From Micavibrio sp. UBA7657 (lineage in GTDB: Bacteria > Pseudomonadota > Alphaproteobacteria > Micavibrionales > Micavibrionaceae), in assembly GCA_002483465.1 (NCBI GenBank), contig DLHX01000009.1, positions 48,435 to 69,772 of the forward strand: a stretch of DNA of 21,338 nt, written 5' to 3'. The position numbers and the translations under genes were made by a program. Under the pieces are notes generated by a model. That model saw only the letters and a program-made list of their open reading frames with translations, did no database searches and had not been told where the DNA came from. Below are positions 8,114 to 15,579 of this stretch, in pieces (the first letter of the stretch is position 1; each line of letters opens with the position of its first letter).

Positions 8114-8629
8114 CACAATTGCGCAGGCGATGCGACCACCGGCATTGCCGGAAGGCTGGGTTGTGTAATCGTCGGCTTTTTCGTGAATCATCAAAGCCGT
8201 GCCGTTATCCGCGACCATTTCATCAAGCTCGGCTTCCTCGTTGAAAATTTCGGTGTTTAAAGTGCCGTCAGGAAGGATAGTTAAATTAGGCATGTCGCCT
8301 TCGTGGTGCCCATCTTTTGCGAGGTATCCATGCTCGTCGCTGTCCGGGTTGTAATGGCTGCCTGCCGATTCAAAATGTGCCGCGCCGTCGCAAACGCCAT
8401 TTTCATGAATGTGGAATGCGTGCTCGCCGGGCGAGAGATTGCGAAGGTTGAGTTTTATCAGCAGGCCGCTGCTGGTGTCGGTCAAGGTTGCCGTTCCCGT
8501 TTCAAGACCTTCGGGATCGTTGAAGGTCACGGTTTTTCCTGATGCCGGAGCTACAGCAGGCGCTTCGCCAGCGATTGCGATGCCTGAGACGGTGCTTAAG
8601 AGAACTGCCAGTACCAATGCGAATTTCAT
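8108..8629 (-). CDS. sodC: Periplasmic Cu/Zn superoxide dismutase
   Basis: The enzyme disproportionates superoxide to oxygen and hydrogen peroxide in the periplasm. The start at 8629 gives a signal peptide, MKFALVLAVLLSTVSGIAIA, and has GGAGG 6 bases upstream; longer in-frame starts to 8758 lack such support. All expected metal ligands are visible: HAFHIHENGVC (two Cu His), GSHYNP (bridging His), DEHGYL and DGHHEGDMPNL (Zn His and Asp), and LMIHEKADDY (last Cu His). The active-site Arg and the second disulfide Cys lie in GGRIACAIV. The length of 173 residues is normal. It lies 52 bases downstream of a lipoprotein gene on the same strand and may be cotranscribed with it. Confidence 0.95.
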   Translation of the reverse strand: MKFALVLAVLLSTVSGIAIAGEAPAVAPASGKTVTFNDPEGLETGTATLTDTSSGLLIKLNLRNLSPGEHAFHIHENGVCDGAAHFESAGSHYNPDSDEHGYLAKDGHHEGDMPNLTILPDGTLNTEIFNEEAELDEMVADNGTALMIHEKADDYTTQPSGNAGGRIACAIVK

Positions 8630-8681
8630 ACTGCCTCCATTTATCATTATGAACCAATTGCTGAAGCTGCCAATGGTTCCA

Positions 8682-9317
8682 TCAGCGCAGCGACGTGGCC
8701 AGCATGCCGTCCGCCGCGAGGCGCTCGACCAGTTCGCGCCCGTAATTCGCCGCGACATCGTCGAAGCTCATGCCTGTGGGACCGCGTGTGGTGAGATCAC
8801 CTGCCCATGCTTTCCTGTAATGCGGCAGGGTGAAAAGAATGGCTTCGTAATGCGATTCCGGTTCCTCGAGAATGAGCGAGGGTTCGTCATAGAAGAACGG
8901 ATCGTCGTAGCCGTGGCGGCCATGACGCCAACCCCGGTGATGCCAGGGACTATTGCGGTAGCGGCTGCCTGGGATGTAATCGCGCACGATTTGTTTTTCA
9001 CGGGGGTGGATTTCGAGAACTACAGCGGCACCCGTGTTCATGATTTTACGTTTACGGGCCTGTTCGCCCGTATCACGTGTCGGCGGCAGAACATCGATTG
9101 ATGCCGTGGCCGGGATGCCGATGCGCTGCGCCTCGGCGACCGCGCTGCGTTCAATCGCTTCTCGTTCGGTTAAAGAGCCTGCCCTGGCGTCGATCACCAG
9201 CGAGGAGAAACCGCCGCCGGTAAAGGCCGGGTCGGTGAAGCTTGAGCCGCGCGTCGCCGTCACCTGCGCGCAGGCGGCCAGCAAAAGCACCGGGATCATT
9301 AAAAACGCTGTTTTCAT
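8682..9317 (-). CDS. Lipoprotein of unknown function, 211 aa
   Basis: ATG 9317 gives MKTAFLMIPVLLLAACAQ, a lipoprotein signal with lipobox LAAC; an in-frame ATG at 9383 would add 22 residues before the signal and is rejected. The mature domain has GGFSSLVIDARAGSLTEREAIE, then AEAQRIGIPATASIDVLPP and AAVVLEIHPREKQ, followed by a His/Arg/Tyr-rich insert (WHHRGWRHGRHGYDDP) and a helical end. The fold looks like the small periplasmic alpha/beta lipoproteins (DUF4136-like), but I cannot confirm it. sodC follows on the same strand. The His-rich insert could bind metal, which would suit a dismutase neighbour, but that is speculation. Confidence 0.75.
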   Translation of the reverse strand: MKTAFLMIPVLLLAACAQVTATRGSSFTDPAFTGGGFSSLVIDARAGSLTEREAIERSAVAEAQRIGIPATASIDVLPPTRDTGEQARKRKIMNTGAAVVLEIHPREKQIVRDYIPGSRYRNSPWHHRGWRHGRHGYDDPFFYDEPSLILEEPESHYEAILFTLPHYRKAWAGDLTTRGPTGMSFDDVAANYGRELVERLAADGMLATSLR

Positions 9318-9381
9318 TCTATAAAACTGGGCTGAAGGGTTCCTGTAGTCAATACGCAGCCAGTATGCTATTTCATGCGGC

Positions 9382-10263
9382 ATGAAAACTCTGGGTCAAG
9401 TGATTGAGAATGCAGCGGAACGCTTCGATGAGGCGGGCCTCGTGTTCGGTCATGGGACGGATAATGCCTTCGACGAGGCTGCCTTTATCGGGATGGAGGC
9501 GCTTGGCTACCCGGTTGATGCCGTGCTCGAGGAAATCTGGCCGCGCGAACTGACGAAGGCTGAAGAAGATAAGATCGAAGGACTTGTGAAGACGCGGATT
9601 GAGAAACGGATTCCCGCGCCATACATGTTCAACAAAACCTATTTGCAGGGTTTGCCCTTTTACGTCGATGAGCGCGTGATTGTGCCGCGTTCGTTCATCG
9701 CGGAATTGATTAATCATGAGGACGGGTTTTCGCCGCCGGGATTTCCGAAGGACGTGAAAAACGTTCTTGATCTCTGCACAGGCTCCGGGTGTCTTGCCAT
9801 TCTTGCGGCGCATGTCTATCCGGACGCTCATATCGATGCGGTGGAATTATCGCCTGACGCTTTTGCGGTTGCGCAGCGCAATGTGAAGGAACACGGGCTG
9901 GAGGATTGCATCACGCTCTATAACGGCGATCTGTTCGAGCCGCTTAAGGGGAAAAAATACGATCTCATCATCACCAACCCGCCCTATGTCGACCAGGCCG
10001 GGATGGACGATTTGCCGCCAGAGCATAAATTCGAGCCAGAAATGGCGCTCGGCCTGTGCGGCGCGGACGGACTTGATATCGTCCGTAAAATAATGGAACA
10101 AGCGCCGGATCATTTGACTGAAAAAGGTGCATTGCTTTGCGAGATCGGACGCGGCAAGGAAAACGTTGAAAAGGCCTGGCCGCAACTCCCCTTCCTCTGG
10201 CTGGAAACCGAGAATAGCGAGGGCGAAGTTTACTGGCTGACGCGTAGGCAATTCTCCAAATAA
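9382..10263 (+). CDS. prmB: Ribosomal protein uL3 glutamine N5-methyltransferase
   Basis: A 293-residue class I SAM-dependent methyltransferase. Motif I is VLDLCTGSGCLAI from about residue 128, and the catalytic NPPY motif (TNPPYVD) is near residue 197; NPPY marks methylation of an amide nitrogen. PrmB-specific features separate it from PrmC: the N-terminal helical domain with FGHGTDNAFDEAAFIG, the PAPYMFNKTYLQGLPFYVDERVIVPRS region, EPEMALGLCGADGLD, and the C-terminal FLWLETENSEGEVYWLTR. The target in the family is a glutamine of ribosomal protein uL3. There is no clear Shine-Dalgarno. It is divergent from the lipoprotein/sodC pair and converges with the HU gene across a shared terminator. 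Confidence 0.93.
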   Translation: MKTLGQVIENAAERFDEAGLVFGHGTDNAFDEAAFIGMEALGYPVDAVLEEIWPRELTKAEEDKIEGLVKTRIEKRIPAPYMFNKTYLQGLPFYVDERVIVPRSFIAELINHEDGFSPPGFPKDVKNVLDLCTGSGCLAILAAHVYPDAHIDAVELSPDAFAVAQRNVKEHGLEDCITLYNGDLFEPLKGKKYDLIITNPPYVDQAGMDDLPPEHKFEPEMALGLCGADGLDIVRKIMEQAPDHLTEKGALLCEIGRGKENVEKAWPQLPFLWLETENSEGEVYWLTRRQFSK

Positions 10264-10291
10264 AAACGGCGGCACATATGGCCGCCGTTTT
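10263..10291. terminator. Bidirectional terminator between prmB and the HU gene
   Basis: AAAACGGCGGC (10263-10273) and GCCGCCGTTTT (10281-10291) form a perfect 11-bp stem with a 7-base loop. A and T tracts on either side allow it to work in both directions. It starts at the last base of the prmB stop codon and lies 21 bases from the HU stop. Confidence 0.88.
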
Positions 10292-10311
10292 CGTATTCGA
10301 AGGAGAGTCTC

Positions 10312-10605
10312 TTACTTCAGGACTGACTCTTTCAGATCTTTCGCCACGCGGAAGGCAACTTTCTTCTTCGCAGGGATCTGGATGGTTTCGCCGGTTGCCG
10401 GGTTACGACCCTGGCGGGCTTTGGTTTGTTTAACTTGAAGGATGCCGAGGCCGGGAATGCGGATACGGTTGCCCTTTTTCAGGTTCTTGCCGAACAGCGT
10501 AATCATGTCGTCCATAACTTCCTGGACCTGCTTTTTCGACAAGCCATGCTTGTCGGCGAGATCGGCAGAGATTTGCTTAAGGGTAATAGTCGGTTGTGTT
10601 GCCAT
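10312..10605 (-). CDS. HU-family nucleoid DNA-binding protein, 97 aa
   Basis: Small basic dimeric DNA-bending protein of the HU/IHF family. Residues include the N-terminal helical pair (ISADLADKHGLSKKQVQEVMDDM) and GNRIRIPGLGILQVKQTKAR. The family signature GRNPATGETIQIPAKKKVAF covers the DNA-inserting arm with its conserved Pro. HU is preferred to IHF because of the GRNPATG arm and the symmetric, compact length, but a paralogue cannot be excluded. The ATG at 10605 has AAAGGTG upstream with a 6-base spacer; an in-frame GTG at 10614 overlaps that site and is rejected. A perfect 7-bp dyad lies in the upstream region (10637-10656). Confidence 0.93.
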   Translation of the reverse strand: MATQPTITLKQISADLADKHGLSKKQVQEVMDDMITLFGKNLKKGNRIRIPGLGILQVKQTKARQGRNPATGETIQIPAKKKVAFRVAKDLKESVLK

Positions 10606-10636
10606 GGTGAGCACCTTTCCTTCGTTGTGAAAAATC

Positions 10637-10656
10637 CTGTAATGACGGTATTACAG
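10637..10656 (-). promoter_or_regulatory. Dyad in the HU gene upstream region (possible operator)
   Basis: CTGTAAT (10637-10643) and ATTACAG (10650-10656) form a perfect inverted repeat with a 6-base spacer, about 32 bases upstream of the HU start. A second shorter dyad (GCCC ... GGGC) follows at about 10657-10671. Both could bind a regulator or fold in the leader RNA. Confidence 0.4.
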
Positions 10657-10819
10657 CCCAAAGGAACGGGCTTGTAAATGCATAAAATAAGGGTTTTTCA
10701 CGCTTTTTTGGCCAAAAACGGGGGTTTTCGGCCCTTTTTGGGGGGCCTTTCCGGAACCATGAAACTTTTCAGCCCCCTGCCCGTTGGCGGTGGAGACAAC
10801 CCCATGCAGGAGAAAAACC

Positions 10820-11320
10820 ATGAAAATGAAGAACCTGGAAGAGCTATTTCAAGATGAACTCTTTGATATGCACTATGCCGAAGATGCGTTGATCAAGGCG
10901 CTTGAAAAGATGGCGGAGAAAGCAACGAACCCGAAACTGGCCCAGGGATTCCGTGATCACAAGGAAGAAACCGCAGGCCACAAGCGCCGTATCGAGAAAG
11001 TTTATGAGCTGCTTGGCATCAAGCCGAGGAAAGAAGTCTGCGAAGCAATCAAGGGTTTGATCAAGGAAGCGGAAGATTTAATCGGCCACACTGAAGAAGG
11101 CCCGGTCCGCGATGCCGCGATGATCACTGCCGCACAAAAGGTCGAACATTACGAAATCGCATCTTACGGTTCGCTGGTTGCGCTCGCCAATTCACTTGGC
11201 CACATGGAAGCGGCGTCGATCCTGAGCGAAACGCTTGAAGAAGAGCGCGCCACCGACCGCCGCCTGAGCGAACTCGCCGAAGGCGGGATCAACCAGGAAG
11301 CCATGCAGCAAGCGGCTTAA
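10820..11320 (+). CDS. Ferritin-like DUF892 (YciE/YciF-type) protein, 166 aa
   Basis: An all-helical, Glu/His-rich protein of the DUF892 family. Conserved stretches are NLEELFQDELFDMHYAEDAL at the N-terminus, then HKEETAGHKRRIEKVYELLG, TAAQKVEHYEIASYGSL and LEEERATDRRLSELAE. The Glu and His residues in these four helices are the expected di-iron ligands of the ferritin-like fold. YciE/YciF relatives are stress-induced in enterobacteria; the activity is not settled. The start at 10820 has AGGAG 7 bases upstream. An upstream in-frame start at 10784 is possible but has no such site. A strong terminator follows at 11350. No operon partner is visible. Confidence 0.9.
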   Translation: MKMKNLEELFQDELFDMHYAEDALIKALEKMAEKATNPKLAQGFRDHKEETAGHKRRIEKVYELLGIKPRKEVCEAIKGLIKEAEDLIGHTEEGPVRDAAMITAAQKVEHYEIASYGSLVALANSLGHMEAASILSETLEEERATDRRLSELAEGGINQEAMQQAA

Positions 11321-11349
11321 CTGAATTTATAAAGTTCTACCCTGCCCCC

Positions 11350-11388
11350 AACCGGTCTGTCCTTTATAAGGACGGGCCGGTTATCTTT
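11350..11388 (+). terminator. Strong Rho-independent terminator of the DUF892 gene
   Basis: AACCGGTCTGTCCTT (11350... to 11364) pairs with AAGGACGGGCCGGTT (to 11382) across a 3-base loop, a 15-bp stem with two G-U pairs. It is followed by a T-rich run, ATCTTTT. Confidence 0.88.
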
Positions 11389-11393
11389 TGGGC

Positions 11394-11428
11394 AAAAAAA
11401 CGCCCCCGCCGGGGGAACAGCGGGAGCG
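11394..11428 (-). terminator. Rho-independent terminator for the minus-strand secreted-protein gene
   Basis: On the minus strand, CGCTCCCGC (11428-11420) pairs with GCGGGGGCG (11409-11401), with one G-U pair, followed by a run of seven T (11400-11394). It faces the DUF892 terminator across about 12 bases. Confidence 0.8.
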
Positions 11429-11483
11429 TCAGGAAAGGAAAGCCGATGAGTATTGGCCCGGCTTCCCTTGGGGGAATTCTGAT

Positions 11484-11963
11484 TTAATCGCGGTCGTGAC
11501 GGCCGCCGTGGCGACGGTCGTTATGGCCGTGTCCGCGACCGCGCCCGCGATCATTGTCGCGCCAGTCGCGCCTGTCCCAGTCACGACGATCACGATCTAT
11601 GTTCGTGAAGCTGAACGTGATGCCCGGGTTGGAGTAATGGCGCGTGTTGTAATAACGCTGGCGCGGGAAATAGGTTACGGGCTGGTAAGACGGACCGTAA
11701 TTGTAGTAAACGGGGCGCTGGTCGGAGACCAGGATCACGTCCTGCCTGCGCAATTCGTCGAACGGGTCGACGGTGCCGCGCGTGGATACGATCATCCATG
11801 AGCCGTCAGGCTGCATGCAGGCCGTGCCGTAGCCGGATTCAATATGGCCGCCGACGCGGATGGATTTTTGATATTCGCGGCAATATTCGCCAGCTTCTGC
11901 GGGCTGGGCGAATGCCAGCGGTGCCAGGATAATGCCTGCGAGAGCCAGTTTCTTGAAAGTCAT
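11484..11963 (-). CDS. Secreted protein with Arg/Asp/His-rich tail, 159 aa
   Basis: The signal peptide MTFKKLALAGIILAPLAFAQPAEA is followed by GEYCREYQKSIRVGG, GYGTACMQPDGSWMIVS, a Cys-Cys module seen in many small alphaproteobacterial secreted proteins. A Tyr-rich middle (RPVYYNYGPSYQPVTYFP, RYYNTRHYSNPG) and a tail of repeated DRR/DWR/GRGHGH units follow (about the last 35 residues). AGGAG lies 7 bases before ATG 11963. The function is unknown. The charged repetitive tail could bind polyanions or metal, or stay unstructured. The gene ends in its own terminator (11394-11428). Confidence 0.75.
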   Translation of the reverse strand: MTFKKLALAGIILAPLAFAQPAEAGEYCREYQKSIRVGGHIESGYGTACMQPDGSWMIVSTRGTVDPFDELRRQDVILVSDQRPVYYNYGPSYQPVTYFPRQRYYNTRHYSNPGITFSFTNIDRDRRDWDRRDWRDNDRGRGRGHGHNDRRHGGRHDRD

Positions 11964-12078
11964 GGTGAAATCTCCTCATTGGTACGCGGGAAGAGCTTGG
12001 TTTTTTCTTCCCATGCAAATGGTACGCGGCGGGATTTTTAACCCTTCGTTTATTTTTTAGGGGTGTAAATAAGTTGAA

Positions 12079-12456
12079 TTAGTCGCGGTCTTTGGAGAGC
12101 AGATAACCTGCTCCGTAGCCGGAATTATAAGACGAGCTGTGCGGGTCGTCCTCATGGTCGCGGATGTTTTTGTGATGGCGGTAATAATTTTTGTAGTAAT
12201 CCTCGCGCCAGTCGTCGTTGTCTTTTTTCTTGCGTACAACTTTAATGCGGTCGGCGCGCAGTAGGATCTCGCGCATCTTTTCCGATTCCGAGGCGATGAT
12301 GTATTTGCGCCTGCCGGTGTCGATGACAATCGGCGGTTTATCGCCTTTATATATGTAAGTGGTGTTGCCCCGCTTCACGACCGTATCGGCAAAAGCTGGG
12401 GCAGCCGTAAAAACCAGTAAAAACGCCAATAATGCAAATATCCGGGTCATATCCAT
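12079..12456 (-). CDS. Secreted protein with charged/Tyr-rich tail, 125 aa
   Basis: A signal peptide (FALLAFLLVFTAAPAFA, cleavage before DTVVKRG) is followed by a small beta-rich part (TTYIYKGDKPPIVIDTGRRKYIIA), a helix (SEKMREILLRADRIKVVRKK), and a tail rich in Asp, Tyr, His and Ser. The start may be ATG 12456 or the in-frame ATG 12450 (MTRIFALL). A TATAAT box (12462-12457) ends directly before ATG 12456 and lies six bases before ATG 12450, so initiation at 12450 from a leaderless transcript is plausible. No Shine-Dalgarno is present. It resembles the neighbouring 159-residue protein in layout, not clearly in sequence. The function is unknown. Confidence 0.7.
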   Translation of the reverse strand: MDMTRIFALLAFLLVFTAAPAFADTVVKRGNTTYIYKGDKPPIVIDTGRRKYIIASESEKMREILLRADRIKVVRKKKDNDDWREDYYKNYYRHHKNIRDHEDDPHSSSYNSGYGAGYLLSKDRD

Positions 12457-12462
12457 ATTATA
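12457..12462 (-). promoter_or_regulatory. Consensus -10 box abutting a start codon (possible leaderless promoter)
   Basis: The minus strand reads TATAAT immediately upstream of ATG 12456. A transcript would be expected to begin about 6-8 bases later, near ATG 12450. I see no good -35 at 16-18 bases. Confidence 0.4.
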
Positions 12463-12494
12463 TACGATCTGGGCCGGGAAAACATTCTTTCAAG

Positions 12495-12593
12495 ACCGTA
12501 ACCCCTAACCCGATCCTCGCATAATGCTCGGATCACCCTCTCCCATAGGGAGAGGGAAGTGAGGGGAAGCCGAACAGGGTGAGGGGGTAAGGT
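12495..12593. repeat. Palindromic intergenic repeat with central hairpin, also possible typA terminator
   Basis: The ends are ACCGTAACCCCTAACCC (12495-12511) and, read on the other strand, ACCTTACCCCCTCACCC (12593-12577), an imperfect inverted repeat. The middle holds a perfect 9-bp stem, CCCTCTCCC (12536-12544), loop ATA, GGGAGAGGG (12548-12556). The layout is that of a short dispersed palindromic repeat. It begins 6 bases after the typA stop codon, so the hairpin may contribute to transcription termination. Confidence 0.6.
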
Positions 12594-12599
12594 GGAATT

Positions 12600-14441
12600 T
12601 TACTGCGCCGCAGCGGCAGCCTTTTCCTTTTTCTTCGCGATGTCGCGCTCGTTGGCGGTGAGCATCGCCTTACGCAGGCGCAAGGATTTCGGCGTCACCT
12701 CAACGAGTTCGTCGTCGTTGATGTAGGACATCATTTCCTCGAGCGTCATCTTGCGCGGCGGCACGAGAATAACGGCTTCGTCGGCTCCGCTCGCGCGGAC
12801 GTTCGTCAGCTTCTTGCCTTTCAGCACGTTGATCTCAAGGTCGTTGTCGCGGCTGTGTTCGCCGACGATCATGCCCTGATAGACTTTCTCGCCGTGGCCG
12901 ATAAACATGAAACCGCGATCCTGGAGGTTGAAGATTGCATAGGCAACTGCTTCGCCGAGATCAGTTGAAATCAGCGCGCCGTTGCGGCGACCTTCGATGT
13001 CGCCTTTGTAGGGGCCATAGTGCGCGAACAGGCGGTTCATCAGGCCCGTGCCGCGCGTGTCGGTCAGGAATTCAGAACGGTAGCCGATCAGGCCGCGCGA
13101 GGGCGCAAGGAATTTAATACGCGTCTTGCCGTGACCGGAGGGGCGCATGTCGGTCATTTCCGCCTTGCGCTGGTTCATTTTATTAATGACGGTGCTGGAA
13201 TAGGCATCATCCACGTCGATGATGATTTCTTCGTACGGTTCCTGCATGTTGCCGCTTTCGTCTTTTTTCATGACGACGCGTGGGCGTGAAACGGAGAGTT
13301 CAAAACCTTCGCGGCGCATGGTTTCGATGAGAACGCCGAGCTGGAGTTCGCCGCGACCTGCGAGTTCGAACGCATCGCGACCGGAATTTTCAGAGACTTT
13401 AATCGCGACGTTGGTTTCGGCTTCGGCCATCAGGCGGTCGCGGATCATCGTCGAGGTCAGTTTCTTGCCTTCGGTTCCCGCGTACGGTGACGTGTTAACA
13501 GTGATTGTCACGGCGATGGTCGGCGGGTCGATCGGTTGCGACTTAATCGGCGTCGTCACGGATGGGTCGCAAATCGTATCGGCGACGGATGTTTTTTCCA
13601 TACCGGCGATGCAGATGATGTCGCCAGCGTAGGCCACGTCGATCGGCTTGCGTTCGATGCCATCAAAGGCCAAAAGTTTTGTGAGGCGGAAGGATTCAAC
13701 ACGTTTGCCGTCGAGGCCAATGGCATGGACCTGTGCGTTTACGCGCGCTTCGCCGCTATATATTTTCCCTGTGAGGACGCGGCCCAGGAAAGGATCGGCT
13801 TCCAGCAGTGTAGAGAGCATCGAGAACGGTGCTTTTTCCTCGACCTTTGGCGCCGGAACATGTTTCAGAACGAGATCAAGCAGCGGGTGCAGGTTTTCGC
13901 GCGGACCCGTCAGGCTGTCGGTGCACCAGCCTTCGCGGCCCGATGCATAGAGAATGGGGAAGTCGAGTTGTTCTTCGTTGGCATCGAGCGATACGAACAG
14001 ATCGAATACTTCATTAAGGACTTCGTCAGGACGGGCATCGCCGCGGTCGATCTTGTTGATCATGACGATGGGGCGAATACCGAGCGCCAGCGCCTTCGAG
14101 AGAACGAATTTGGTTTGGGGCAGCGGGCCTTCAGCGGCGTCGCACAACAGGATCACGCCATCGCACATGCTGAGAATACGCTCCACCTCGCCGCCGAAAT
14201 CGGCGTGGCCCGGTGTATCGACGATATTGATGCGTGCGCCGTCCCAGTTCACAGACGTGCATTTCGCGAGAATGGTGATGCCCCGCTCTTTTTCAAGATC
14301 GTTGTTGTCCATGACGCGCTCGGCGACCTGCTGGTTCTCACGGAACGAGCCGGATTGCTTCAAAATCGAGTCCAAAAGCGTGGTTTTGCCGTGGTCGACG
14401 TGCGCGATAATCGCGATATTACGGATTGTGGGGCGGGTCAT
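12600..14441 (-). CDS. typA: TypA/BipA translational GTPase
   Basis: A 613-residue ribosome-associated GTPase of the EF-G superfamily. Residues 13-21 read AHVDHGKTT (P-loop), followed by RGITI (G2), DTPGHADFGGEVER (G3) and NKIDRGDARPDEV (G4). The C-terminal domains hold the TypA-typical GRGELQLGVLIETMRREGFE, SRGLIGYRSEFLTDTRGTG and the final LRKAML.A.ER region. TypA is linked to ribosome assembly and growth under stress or low temperature. The ATG at 14441 has AAAGAG about 7 bases upstream. It is divergent from the DUF3137 gene. A palindromic repeat follows its stop codon. Confidence 0.96.
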   Translation of the reverse strand: MTRPTIRNIAIIAHVDHGKTTLLDSILKQSGSFRENQQVAERVMDNNDLEKERGITILAKCTSVNWDGARINIVDTPGHADFGGEVERILSMCDGVILLCDAAEGPLPQTKFVLSKALALGIRPIVMINKIDRGDARPDEVLNEVFDLFVSLDANEEQLDFPILYASGREGWCTDSLTGPRENLHPLLDLVLKHVPAPKVEEKAPFSMLSTLLEADPFLGRVLTGKIYSGEARVNAQVHAIGLDGKRVESFRLTKLLAFDGIERKPIDVAYAGDIICIAGMEKTSVADTICDPSVTTPIKSQPIDPPTIAVTITVNTSPYAGTEGKKLTSTMIRDRLMAEAETNVAIKVSENSGRDAFELAGRGELQLGVLIETMRREGFELSVSRPRVVMKKDESGNMQEPYEEIIIDVDDAYSSTVINKMNQRKAEMTDMRPSGHGKTRIKFLAPSRGLIGYRSEFLTDTRGTGLMNRLFAHYGPYKGDIEGRRNGALISTDLGEAVAYAIFNLQDRGFMFIGHGEKVYQGMIVGEHSRDNDLEINVLKGKKLTNVRASGADEAVILVPPRKMTLEEMMSYINDDELVEVTPKSLRLRKAMLTANERDIAKKKEKAAAAAQ

Positions 14442-14526
14442 TTTTAACTCTTTAAATTGTTCTCTATTAACGTGGCGGGGGCTTTGTACAGGAAAAGCCT
14501 GAAAAATGGTAGCTTTTTATGGTGTC

Positions 14527-14555
14527 TTTTGTCGGCCCTCCCCATCTGTTAAAAT
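14527..14555 (+). promoter_or_regulatory. Candidate promoter giving a leaderless DUF3137 transcript
   Basis: TAAAAT at 14550-14555 lies six bases upstream of ATG 14562, which itself lacks a Shine-Dalgarno. A poor -35 (TTTTGT, 14527-14532) is 17 bases upstream. The expected transcription start would fall on or next to the ATG. Confidence 0.4.
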
Positions 14556-14561
14556 GGCTGT

Positions 14562-15575
14562 ATGGCCGATAAAAAGGACGAATACGAAATAAAGCCTTCC
14601 CAGATCACCGACCTGGCGGCTATTCACCGGGTGGATGAGAGCCGGTTTACGGCGGCCATGGACGAAGTCGTTAAGGAATCCGAGAATATGCGCCTGCGCT
14701 ATATGCGCCAGCATGGCAGCCGGGCCTTCCTGACCATGAGTTTCGGGCTGGCCCTGGCCCTGGCCGGGGCCTGCGGGTTCGGATGGTATTTCCTCGTTGA
14801 GATGAACCTCGCCATGGCGGCGTTATGCATGGTCCCGGCCCTGCTGGTGCCTTTCCTGATGCATTCCTGGAGCGAAGCGCCGATCAAGCATTACATCCGC
14901 GATTATAAAAAAATCTTCATGCCGAAAATGGCGGCGGCTCTCGGCGGGTTTAAATTCTATCCCTCGCGGGGCATCCCGCGTGACGTCATCGGCAAGACGG
15001 GCGTCGTGCCCGCGCATGACTATTACAAGGCCGAGGACTGCTTCATGGGCAGTTATAAAGGTGCGAAGGTCATTTTCAGCGAGGCGTCATTAAGAAGCGG
15101 GCGTTCGACCGAGCCGGTTTTCCACGGGCTGTTCGTCATGCTGGAAACACCCAATAAAGTTTTCGAAGGTCACACTATTGTTACCGCCGACCGCGCGATG
15201 GCGAAACGTTCGGCCAGCACGCGCTGGTCGCGGCTCTCGCAGGTGCATGTAAAGGTTTCAAATCCCGAGCTGGAGCGCTTCGTGGTTTTTTCCGACAAGC
15301 CGGAAGACGCGATGCTGCTGGTCGGCGATAAATTGCTGAAAGAACTTTCGGACGCTGCAGATATTTTCGGCAAGGCTGACCTGACGGCGGTTTTTTTCCG
15401 TGGCAAATATGTGTTCATGATGATCCCGCACAAGGGCGACATGTTCGAGCCCTCGAGCATGTTCATGCCGGTTTCGACCAAGCAGCATGCAACGCAATGC
15501 AAGCGCGAGATCGAGCGCATTCTCGAGATCATTGATATTTTTGATATCTATAAAGCCAGCGCGACAGCTCTATAG
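14562..15575 (+). CDS. DUF3137 family membrane protein, 337 aa
   Basis: An N-terminal charged segment is followed by two TM helices at about residues 55-100 (AFLTMSFGLALALAGACGF and MAALCMVPALLVPFLM). A long soluble domain comes after them. It contains the DUF3137 features: a FKFYPSRGIP region, YKAEDCFMGSYKGAKVIFSE, FHGLFVMLETPNKVFEGHTIV, NPELERFVVFSDKPEDAMLLV, and a final segment with FEPSSMF plus a helical ILEIIDIFDI. The family is of unknown function and usually encoded as a single gene. There is no clear Shine-Dalgarno. The 3' side is occupied by a palindromic repeat starting five bases after the stop. Confidence 0.88.
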   Translation: MADKKDEYEIKPSQITDLAAIHRVDESRFTAAMDEVVKESENMRLRYMRQHGSRAFLTMSFGLALALAGACGFGWYFLVEMNLAMAALCMVPALLVPFLMHSWSEAPIKHYIRDYKKIFMPKMAAALGGFKFYPSRGIPRDVIGKTGVVPAHDYYKAEDCFMGSYKGAKVIFSEASLRSGRSTEPVFHGLFVMLETPNKVFEGHTIVTADRAMAKRSASTRWSRLSQVHVKVSNPELERFVVFSDKPEDAMLLVGDKLLKELSDAADIFGKADLTAVFFRGKYVFMMIPHKGDMFEPSSMFMPVSTKQHATQCKREIERILEIIDIFDIYKASATAL

Positions 15576-15579
15576 TCCC

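Noticed and set aside
10753..10785. GGAAC ... CGTT upstream of the DUF892 gene, like an alphaproteobacterial EcfG stress promoter
   Set aside because: The spacing between GGAAC and CGTT is 24 bases, well above the usual 16-18, so the match is not supported.
13536..14447. 303-codon open frame antisense to typA
   Set aside because: It mirrors typA codon structure, has no Shine-Dalgarno or domain, and typA is certain on the other strand.
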